NCBI GenBank assembly: GCA_000438195.1
Contig: FR903047.1
Span: forward strand, 1 to 16,352
Length of the DNA: 16,352 nucleotides
Origin: Mycoplasma sp. CAG:776
Lineage (GTDB): Bacteria > Bacillota_I > Bacilli_A > RF39 > UBA660
Reading direction: 5' to 3'
The notes below the pieces were generated by a model. That model saw only the letters and a list, made by a program, of their open reading frames with translations. It was not told where the DNA came from and ran no database searches. This document shows positions 1-7,300 of the stretch, in pieces. How positions within the stretch are numbered: position 1 is the first letter of the stretch; each line of letters begins with the position of its first letter. Made by a program: the position numbers and the translations under genes.

Positions 1-93
1 AGAGAACCAGGTATTCGACCAGTCATTAATATAGCAAGTGATGTAGAAATAACAGGAAGTGGAACAAGTACCGATCCTTATGTAGTAGCTTGA
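1..93 (+). CDS. C-terminal end of a surface-type protein with a 'GIRPVIN...DPYVV' tail (partial)
   Basis: The window opens inside a gene read in frame 1, with 30 codons before a TGA stop at 91-93. The visible tail contains GIRPVINIASDVEITG, then GTSTDPYVVA. This resembles the closing segment found on many secreted or phage-like proteins of gut Firmicutes (pattern 'G-RPVI-L-SDV-ITG-GT-DPYVV', a DUF6273-like end). That comparison is from memory of the family; only the last 30 residues can be seen, so the protein's role is unknown. A hairpin terminator begins 26 bases after the stop, so this is the last gene of its unit. It is the only gene here that uses TGA as stop. Confidence 0.7.
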   Translation, partial: REPGIRPVINIASDVEITGSGTSTDPYVVA

Positions 94-119
94 TGTAAAT
101 ATGGTGTAAAGCTGAAATT

Positions 120-151
120 AGAATAGCTTAAATTAATGGCTATTCTTTTTT
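120..151 (+). terminator. Rho-independent terminator of the upstream partial gene
   Basis: GAATAGC (121-127) pairs perfectly with GCTATTC (139-145), extended by an A-T pair (120/146), with an 11-base loop. Six T residues follow at 146-151. It sits 26 bases after the TGA stop and 52 bases before the next start. Confidence 0.8.
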
Positions 152-203
152 ATTTGTGTTAGTATTTTAAACATATTTATTTTTTTGATGAGGGGATTGT
201 TTT

Positions 204-950
204 ATGAATTTTAAAATTGATAGAGATAGATTAGTTGCTATTCGTGATATATGTTCTAAATATGGAATAAAGGTAACGTCTAGTGTTGCTTTATCTTTCT
301 TTTTACTTGGTATTTCTGCAAAGTCAGATTATTGTCAAGAGAAATCAAGTGATGAGAGAGATTATACTAAAATAGAGAAATGTATCTCTTCAGAAAAAAT
401 GGGGAAAGATATGTTTTTAGAAGCTATATCTTTTCGGGATATTGAACCTGTTTTATCCTTTCAAGAAAAAGTAGAGAAAATATTAGATTTATATCATCTC
501 ACTTATGAAGAACTTGATGTTTGTTGTGCAATTGCTTGTGCGGAAGCAAATGGTGAGGGAATGAATTATGAAGAAGCTAGTAATGTAATTAATGTTGCTT
601 ATAACCGAATTATTAGTTCTAAATGGGTAGCAAGTTTAGGAGATAATTTATATGATCAAATGATTGCTTTAAATCAATTTGTTGTTTATCAAAATGGTAG
701 TTATATAAAATTCTTGGGTCAAACTGATTTACCGGGATATCAAGCAGTTATTGATTTTCTTAGTAATACTACCGAAGTTTTACCTCATTCTTATTTAGCT
801 TTTCGTTCTAATGACAGTAATATAGATGGTGTAGAATTAGTTTCAGGTGGTAATCTATATTTTAGTGTATTATCTGATGAGGATCGATTAGAGGATTTTC
901 GAGTTAGAACAGAGGGAAAAAGCTTGACTTTAAAATATCATAAATATTAA
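204..950 (+). CDS. Membrane-anchored cell wall hydrolase, SleB/CwlJ type
   Basis: Likely cuts peptidoglycan on the outer face of the membrane. Residues 1-20 are charged, about 24-39 form one hydrophobic segment (VTSSVALSFFLLGISA) that could be an uncleaved signal anchor, and about 41-95 is a polar spacer. The catalytic-type domain starts near residue 100: CAIACAEANGEG (109-119) matches the SleB family signature around its catalytic glutamate, making E114 the candidate, and V-NVAYNRI (128-136) matches the family's following helix. GGNLYFSV (215-222) resembles the family's C-terminal aromatic strand. The length (248 residues) is plausible for a single-domain hydrolase. GAGGGG-like ribosome binding sequence (GAGGGG, 190-195) lies 8 bases before the ATG. 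No clear promoter was found, and no strong terminator follows. SleB homologues act in spore germination in Bacillus, but vegetative relatives exist and no spore genes are visible here. The substrate bond is not established. Confidence 0.7.
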   Translation: MNFKIDRDRLVAIRDICSKYGIKVTSSVALSFFLLGISAKSDYCQEKSSDERDYTKIEKCISSEKMGKDMFLEAISFRDIEPVLSFQEKVEKILDLYHLTYEELDVCCAIACAEANGEGMNYEEASNVINVAYNRIISSKWVASLGDNLYDQMIALNQFVVYQNGSYIKFLGQTDLPGYQAVIDFLSNTTEVLPHSYLAFRSNDSNIDGVELVSGGNLYFSVLSDEDRLEDFRVRTEGKSLTLKYHKY

Positions 951-971
951 ATTATTTTTTAGTTACTTATC

Positions 972-1001
972 TCGACAAATAACCCTAATATGTGATACAA
1001 T
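972..1001 (+). promoter_or_regulatory. Promoter of the ezrA operon
   Basis: TCGACA (972-977), then an 18-base spacer, then TACAAT (996-1001) preceded by an extended -10 TG at 993-994. The -10 ends 22 bases before the ATG at 1024, so the predicted transcript start lies only about 15 bases upstream of the start codon. The -35 overlaps an inverted TTTGTCGA-like word. Confidence 0.6.
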
Positions 1002-1023
1002 TAAATCATAGGAAGTGAATGAT

Positions 1024-2739
1024 ATGTCAAGAACTACTTTTATTTTTATAGGTATTCTTTATTATATATTTACGGTTGTTTTAATTATTGTTGTTTTGAA
1101 CTTGATTAATAAAAAAGAAAAAAAGAAATACCAAGAAGAAATTGCTTCTTTAGAACGGGATAAAAACTTAATTGTTGGAGCATCTATTTTGTCAGAATTA
1201 AATAAAGTTGGTGCTTTGGTAAATAATGATGCAATGCAAAAAAAGTATGATAATTGGCAAAAACGACTTAAAGAAATTAAAGAAGTAGAAGTTCCTAAGA
1301 TTACAGATGGATTAATTGAAATTGAAAATGCTTTTGAAGATAAAGATTATAAGTCTTTAAAACCTAAAATTGCTTCTTTAGAGCTTCAGATTGCTTATGT
1401 TAAAACGAAATCGAATTTTTTGCTTGATGAAATTAAAGAAATTACTTTAAGTGAAGAGAAGAATAGAGAAACGATTACGAAACTTAAAAGTGAATATCGT
1501 CTTATTCTTACAAAATATAATTCTAATAAAAATGATTATGGCGAAGTAACTAATCCAATTGAACTTCAATTTGAAAATGTTGATAAACTTTTTAGTGCTT
1601 TTGAAGTAGCAATGGAGAAAAATGAGTATACAGAAGTTGGAAAGATTGTAAAAGCGATTGATGATACTATTGGTAATTTAAAAATAGTAGTGGAAGAAGC
1701 TCCTTCTATCATTATTATGGGCCAAAAATTAATACCTGATAAGATAGCAGATATAGAGAAGATTACTGCTAAAATGGAAAAAGAAGGGTACAATTTAGAT
1801 TATCTTAATATTCCTTATAATATTACCGAATCAGAGAAGAAGATTAGTGATGTTTTTCAAAGGCTTAATGTTCTTAATTTGGAAGATAGTGTTTTTGAAC
1901 TTAAAACTATTTTGGATTATTTTGATTCTTTATATCATAATTTTGATAAGGAGAGATTGTCTAAGAGGTTATTTGAGGATTTTCAAAGAAGTATTTTAAT
2001 TAAAGTTACGAAGTTAGAAAAGATTAGTAATGATTTGAATCGAAAAATTGATGATTTAAAATATAGTTATGATTTAAATGATGAAGATGTGTTAGTGTTA
2101 GATGTGATTGCTAATGAGATTTTTGAAATTAAAGAAGATTATAATCGTATTATTGATATGCATAGAAGAAAAGTTTTTGCTTTTTCACGTCTTTCTAAAG
2201 AAATGGAACTTTTAAATAGCAAACTTTTAAAAACAGAAGAAAAAGTAGAACAAACTCTTAGAAGTTTAGGAAGTTTAAAAGAAGATGAGAAAAGAGCAAG
2301 AGAACAGTTAGATGAAATTAAATATATTCTGAATCAAGCTAAAACGAATTTGAAATCTTATAAGTTACCAGTAACTCCTAAGAATTTCTATGTAGAATTA
2401 TCTGAAGCAGCTGGAGCTATTTCGGATATGGTTTTAGAGCTTGATAAAAGACCAATTTCCATTAAAATATTAAATACTAGAGTAGATACGGCTCGTGATT
2501 TAACCTTAAAGGTTTATAATACGACAAAAGAAGCTGTTAAAACGGCTAAAATGGCTGAGGCTGCTATAGTTTATGGTAATCGATATCGAGCAGTATATAA
2601 AGATGTTGAGTTAGGGCTTATTAAGGCAGAAAATGCTTTTTATAAAGGTAATTTTAAAATAAGTTTAGAAAATGCAATTAATGCGATTAATATTGTTGAA
2701 CCAGGAATTCATAAAAAACTTTTAGAGGAGTATCAATAA
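1024..2739 (+). CDS. ezrA: Septation ring formation regulator EzrA
   Basis: EzrA is a membrane-tethered, spectrin-like cytoplasmic protein that limits misplaced FtsZ rings and links the divisome to wall synthesis. Here an N-terminal membrane segment (about residues 5-27) is followed directly by a basic KKEKKK stretch and then almost wholly coiled-coil sequence to the end. Landmarks match Bacillus EzrA: a KKYDNWQKRLKEI region near residue 75, a SEEKNRE segment, and near the C-terminus GNRYR (about 518-522), corresponding to the EzrA 'QNR patch' (GNRFR in B. subtilis). The 571 residues fit the usual 560-575. The ATG at 1024 is preferred to the in-frame GTG at 1015, because that GTG lies inside the ribosome binding sequence AGGAAGTGA. 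The stop overlaps the next start (TAATG), so it is translationally coupled to the following gene and is probably co-transcribed with lepB. Confidence 0.93.
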   Translation: MSRTTFIFIGILYYIFTVVLIIVVLNLINKKEKKKYQEEIASLERDKNLIVGASILSELNKVGALVNNDAMQKKYDNWQKRLKEIKEVEVPKITDGLIEIENAFEDKDYKSLKPKIASLELQIAYVKTKSNFLLDEIKEITLSEEKNRETITKLKSEYRLILTKYNSNKNDYGEVTNPIELQFENVDKLFSAFEVAMEKNEYTEVGKIVKAIDDTIGNLKIVVEEAPSIIIMGQKLIPDKIADIEKITAKMEKEGYNLDYLNIPYNITESEKKISDVFQRLNVLNLEDSVFELKTILDYFDSLYHNFDKERLSKRLFEDFQRSILIKVTKLEKISNDLNRKIDDLKYSYDLNDEDVLVLDVIANEIFEIKEDYNRIIDMHRRKVFAFSRLSKEMELLNSKLLKTEEKVEQTLRSLGSLKEDEKRAREQLDEIKYILNQAKTNLKSYKLPVTPKNFYVELSEAAGAISDMVLELDKRPISIKILNTRVDTARDLTLKVYNTTKEAVKTAKMAEAAIVYGNRYRAVYKDVELGLIKAENAFYKGNFKISLENAINAINIVEPGIHKKLLEEYQ

Positions 2740-3719
2740 TGTTATTAAAAGATGTTATTTCAAAAGATTTAAAAGAGAATGTTTATGCTTTTTATCAGAT
2801 AATTGAAGCTCATCCCAAAGATTATGATAAGATAACGAGAATGGATATTTATTCAGAAATTCTTTCTTGCTATAGAAAAGATCCCGAAGTAATTTTGCAA
2901 ATGTGTAGTATGGAAGAGATTCAGATTTTAAAAAAGTTATTAGATGAACCTATTTTGAAGAAAGAAAATGGATATATTGATTATTTGTTGTTTCAAAATT
3001 TGAGAGAACATTATTTGGTTTTGTTAGAAGAACAAAAATATTTTATTCCTGATGATTTAATTAATTATGTTAAAATGGCAATTAATTTATTAGATGAGAA
3101 GAAATACAATATTTTAGATGTTATGGATAGTGTTATATTGGGGATTGCAAGAATCTATAATGTTCTTTTAGTTGATTCTTTTTTAGAAATCATAACTACG
3201 TATTGTAAAGAATTTGAGGCAGTTAATATTAAAGAATATATAAATAGTCATCCAAGAGTAAAAGATAAAGTAGAAATAGTTCGCTATCAGAAAAAAGAAT
3301 ATCTTGTATCTAAAGAATATTATTATTATAAGGATGTCTTGAAATTAAGAAAATCTTTAAATAAAAATTGTTATTCTTTAGAAGAAGTACTTAGCTTTGG
3401 AAAATATAAATTGAATTTATTTCAAGAAGAAGTTTTGTATTATTTGAATTTTTTGGAAATTCATTTGGATTCTAAAAGTATTCTTTTATTAGTTCATGAT
3501 TTAGTTTTTTATTGTGGGTTTCAAATTAATGATGATGCAATGTTATTAGAGATATGTGATCAGATTGGGGATTTATATAATGAGACTAAAAAAATAGTTT
3601 TTTATTTTCCAAATTGGCTTTATTTTGAAGAAGCAGAAAATGAGGAAAGTCAGAGTGAATTAGGAAATGATAATTTTTTCATGAAAATAAAGAATTATTG
3701 GAATAAGTTATTTAAGTAG
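2739..3719 (+). CDS. Uncharacterised helical protein coupled to EzrA
   Basis: I do not recognise this 326-residue protein. It has no signal peptide and no membrane segment, so it is probably cytoplasmic. The sequence looks almost entirely helical, rich in Lys, Glu, Leu, Ile and Tyr, with several four- or five-residue aromatic clusters (for example EYYYYKD near residue 193). Its N-terminal third contains a 'EILSCYRKDPEVILQMCSM' segment, reminiscent of small helical repeats. The C-terminal 30 residues are acidic and then basic (EEAENEES, later KIKNYWNKLFK), giving an amphipathic basic tail that could touch the membrane. The ATG shares one base with the ezrA stop, and GAGGAG (2725-2730) sits 8 bases upstream. 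The stoichiometric coupling to ezrA and the co-transcription with lepB suggest an envelope or division role; that is inference from context only. Confidence 0.85.
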   Translation: MLLKDVISKDLKENVYAFYQIIEAHPKDYDKITRMDIYSEILSCYRKDPEVILQMCSMEEIQILKKLLDEPILKKENGYIDYLLFQNLREHYLVLLEEQKYFIPDDLINYVKMAINLLDEKKYNILDVMDSVILGIARIYNVLLVDSFLEIITTYCKEFEAVNIKEYINSHPRVKDKVEIVRYQKKEYLVSKEYYYYKDVLKLRKSLNKNCYSLEEVLSFGKYKLNLFQEEVLYYLNFLEIHLDSKSILLLVHDLVFYCGFQINDDAMLLEICDQIGDLYNETKKIVFYFPNWLYFEEAENEESQSELGNDNFFMKIKNYWNKLFK

Positions 3720-3731
3720 AGGTGTTAGATA

Positions 3732-4256
3732 ATGTGGTTAAGTATTCGAGAATTTATAATTGATTTTATTAAATTACTTATCGTAATTGTTATTATTTTA
3801 CTTTTAATGATTTATGTTGTTTCTATTACACAAGTTGTTGGTAATTCGATGAATCATACGATGAGTAATGGCGATGTTTTAGTTTTAAATAAAATTAAAT
3901 ATCGTTTTACAGATATTAAAAGAGGAGATATTATTTCACTTGAATATGATGATACTAAATATTTAATTAAAAGAGTTATTGGGCTTCCCGGAGATACGAT
4001 TTCAATTAAAAATAATACCTTATATATAAATGGAGAGTTATATGTAGAAAATTATTTAGATGAGGATTTAGTTTATGAAGATTTTGAGTTAAGTAGCTTG
4101 GGATATGATAAAATTCCAGATGATATGTATTTTGTACTTGGCGATAATCGGGAAGATTCATTAGATAGTAGAGAAATAGGTTTGATTCATAAAGATCAAG
4201 TTATTGGTAAAGTTTCTTTTCGAATATGGCCTTTAAATAGACTAGCAGCATTCTAG
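3732..4256 (+). CDS. lepB: Signal peptidase I
   Basis: Membrane-bound serine protease that removes signal peptides from exported proteins. One N-terminal membrane segment (about residues 10-33) puts the catalytic domain outside, the Gram-positive type with a single anchor. The Ser-Lys dyad is visible: GNSM (37-40) gives nucleophile Ser39, and YLIKRVIGLPGD (77-88) gives general base Lys80. GDNREDSLDSREIG is the conserved C-terminal box E. At 174 residues it matches SipS-like enzymes. It starts 12 bases after the previous stop with AGAGGTG (3718-3724) as ribosome binding site, so it is the third gene of the ezrA unit. The next gene downstream is a very large exported protein, an obvious candidate substrate, though a housekeeping peptidase would serve the whole cell. 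The family assignment is firm; any dedication to its neighbour is inference. Confidence 0.95.
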   Translation: MWLSIREFIIDFIKLLIVIVIILLLMIYVVSITQVVGNSMNHTMSNGDVLVLNKIKYRFTDIKRGDIISLEYDDTKYLIKRVIGLPGDTISIKNNTLYINGELYVENYLDEDLVYEDFELSSLGYDKIPDDMYFVLGDNREDSLDSREIGLIHKDQVIGKVSFRIWPLNRLAAF

Positions 4257-4259
4257 TTT

Positions 4260-4300
4260 ATTTTTTTGTCAAAATTTCACGAAAATTTCATTTTTTTGTC
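4260..4300 (+). repeat. Nested direct repeats upstream of the giant surface gene
   Basis: The 11-base word ATTTTTTTGTC occurs at 4260-4270 and again at 4290-4300, and between them AAAATTTCA occurs at 4271-4279 and 4282-4290. The first copy runs into AAA to give TTGTCAAA. The repeats end 9 bases before the -35 of the surface gene, so they could bind a regulator; low sequence complexity is the alternative explanation. Confidence 0.5.
4271..4297 (+). terminator. Weak AT-only terminator after lepB
   Basis: AAATTT (4272-4277) can pair with AAATTT (4283-4288) around a five-base loop, followed by CA and seven T residues (4291-4297). The stem contains no G-C pair, so strength is doubtful. The same stretch also contains direct repeats that may instead be regulatory. 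Confidence 0.35.
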
Positions 4301-4309
4301 GTAGAATAG

Positions 4310-4337
4310 TTGCTTTTCGTTTAAAAAATGGTATAAT
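4310..4337 (+). promoter_or_regulatory. Promoter of the giant surface protein gene
   Basis: TTGCTT (4310-4315), a 16-base spacer and a perfect TATAAT (4332-4337) with an extended TG (4329-4330). It is the best promoter in the window by consensus. The perfect ribosome binding sequence AGGAGG (4351-4356) follows 13 bases later, suggesting strong expression. Confidence 0.75.
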
Positions 4338-4363
4338 GAATTTGAAAGACAGGAGGTTTTTCA

Positions 4364-7300
4364 ATGGATAAGAGAAAGGGTATCATATTAGCTGTTATTA
4401 TCTTTCTTTTAATTGGGTTAGGTACTTTCGTATTCGCTAATCCAAGTAATGAAAGTCTAAAGGGAAATGATACAGACACTAATAAAAATGAGGATACTCA
4501 AAATGATTTAGACGATGAGAATACGAATGATGGTGAAAAGGAAGAAGGTGAAGAAGATAATACACCAAACACTAATCACGGAAATGGTGGAAACCAAAGT
4601 GGTAGTGGATCATCAGGAAGTAATACAGATCATAATAATCAAGGAGGCAGTAGTGTTCCAAATGTTGATAATGCCTATAACGATGCTTTAGCTGCTGTAG
4701 AAAAAGCTGAAAAGACACTTAATCAAGATGATGTAGATTATGCCGAAACTTTAGTGAATGCTTTAGCTGATAGTAATGATAAAACAGGACTTGTTAATCG
4801 AGTAGATGTAGTTCAAAATGTTATTGATGTTACTCTTTTAGTTCAAGAATTACAAGATAAAACTAATAATGCTACAAATAAAGATACTTTAGAAGTTGCT
4901 CGTGATTTTAGAGTAGATGAAGATATCATTGCTAAAGTTAGTTCTTTATCGAATGAAGAAAGAAAAAATGAATTAAATAATATTCTTGATGAATTAGCTC
5001 TTATTCTAGATGATACTAAGAGTCCAGAGATTAGTGGAATTGAAGATGGAGATTTTACAAATAAAAATGTAAGTATTACAATTAGCGATACGAATGATGT
5101 AAAAGTTTTATTAAATGAAGAAACAGTTAATTTAGATAATTTAAAAGATTTGTCGAGGGAAGGCGAATATATTTTAGTTGTTACTGATGAAGCATTTAAT
5201 AGTACATCTATTACTTTTACAATTGATAAAACTGCTCCAGTAATTCAAGTTGATGATCAAACTTATACTTCATCTGATGAAATTATTTATAGTAAGGGAA
5301 GATTTGTTGCTTCAGCTATCGATGAATTAAGTGGTATTGATAAGATTTATACCAATGGACACGAAAGAGTAGTAATTGATGTTACTTCAGACGGAAGATA
5401 TGAGTTTAAAGTTATTGATAAAGCTGGAAATGAAAGCTATTTTGTAGTAATGATTGATAGTATTGCACCAGAATTAGAAATTGAACAATTGCAAGAAAAT
5501 GGTTTTGTAAATACAGAAAATACTCAAATTAATGTTAGTGATGTTAATACATTTACAACAGAAATATTAGATCAAGATGGAAAAGTCTTAAATACTAGAA
5601 CATCTAAAGTAAACGATAATAAAATCAATTATGATCGTTTTGGAATTGGTTGGTTAGGAGAAGGAACATTTACAGTACGAGTTACTGATGTTGCTGGAAA
5701 TGTGATAGAAAAAACATTTACGGTTGATGTTACAGCTCCAAAAATTACTAAAGTTCCTGAAAATGGTTCAGCTGTGAATTATAGTGTTAGTCCTAAAATA
5801 GAAGATGAAAATTTAGATACAGTTGTTTTAACTAAAAACGGAACAGTTGTTGAAGGTTATCAAGAAGCAGGAATGTATGAATTAAGTCATGATGGTGTTT
5901 ATACTATTACGGCAACAGATAAGGCTGGTAATCAAACAGAAGTAATATTTACAATTGATAAGACAGCTCCAGTATTTGATAATTTAAGAAATGGAATTTA
6001 TTATCAAGATGATATTACTGTTCAAGTAGAAGATGAAAATTTAGCTAAAATTGTAGCTAAAATTTATGCTACCAATGAAGAAACTGAGATTGAAAATGGT
6101 ACAGTTTTGGATTTAGAATCTATTTATTATTTAACTGCTATTGATAAAGCAGGGAATAGTACTTCTATTTATATAGCTGTTGACAAAACAAATCCTATTT
6201 TTAAAGATTTGATTAACGGACATCAATATCAAGATGTTACTGTTCAAGTAGAGGATTTGAAAGTAAAAACTATTTGGGTGTATAGTTATAATGATAAAAC
6301 AACAAAAGAGGTTTCTAATGGATATGAACTTAAAGAAGATGGAACTTATAAATTAACTGCTACTGATTATGCAGGTAGAACTACTTCTATTTATGTTGAA
6401 TTAGATACAGTAAAACCTGATGTTATTTTGAAAAAGTGGATGAAAGATGATAATCATTTAGAAGTAGAGCCAAGTCAACATAATTATTGCGTTTTAGCTT
6501 TTGTAAATGATAAAAATCTTAAGAGTGTTTCTTTAAATAAAGAAGAATATGAAAATGGAACTTTAATATGTGAAGATGGAAATTATGCCTTAACAGCTGT
6601 TGATAAAGCAGGTAATGAGACAGTAATTAATTTTGTGGTTGATCGTACTTATCCTATAGTTAGTATTAATGGTGAAGACTATCAAGGTACTAAAGATGCT
6701 GGTCGGTTGGATGAAGTAAATATTGAAATTGTTGAAGATTATGTTTCTAGTATTATACTTTGGTATAATGATGAGAAAGTAGAATATAATGATTTTGATT
6801 TTACACAAGAGGGTACTTATAAATTAGAAGTAAGAGATGAAGCTAAAAATAAAACAGTTGTTACATTTTTTGTTGGTAAGTATTCTACATCAATCGAATT
6901 AATAGAACCCGATTCTTTAGTTTATGATGGTCAGGCAAAAGAATTTGTGGCTCAATTATTTGATCAGAATCATCAAAAAATAGATATTCCTTTAAATATA
7001 GTTTATGAAGATGAAAATGGTAATCGTGGCTCTGCGGTAGATGCTGGAAAATATACAGCTATTGTTTATTTTGCAGGAAACGAAGACTATGAGCCTGCTT
7101 ATTTCAGAAAAGAATTTACTATTTCTAAGGCTGATACTTTATTTACTTTTGTTGCTCCTGCTTCTTTAGTTTATGATGGTCAAGTTAAGGAATATGAAGT
7201 TATCTTAAAAGATCAATATGGTAATGTATTAAATGAAACAATATCTATTGCTTATAAAAATGATTCTTTGGAAAAAATAGATGCTATTAATGCAGGACAA

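Noticed and set aside
91..126. Mycoplasma-type code 4, reading TGA at 91 as Trp and extending the first gene to TAG at 124-126
   Set aside because: All Trp codons in twelve complete genes are TGG, the family tail normally ends at DPYVV, and the extension would run into the terminator stem.
1015..1023. GTG at 1015 as the ezrA start
   Set aside because: The GTG is part of the ribosome binding sequence AGGAAGTGA, which is correctly spaced for the ATG at 1024.
6590..6808. Minus-strand open frames inside the giant gene (6590-6808, 7310-7507) and inside ezrA (1566-1793)
   Set aside because: They run antisense to well-supported genes, have low-complexity Ile/Asn/Ser-rich translations and no ribosome binding sites or recognisable motifs.
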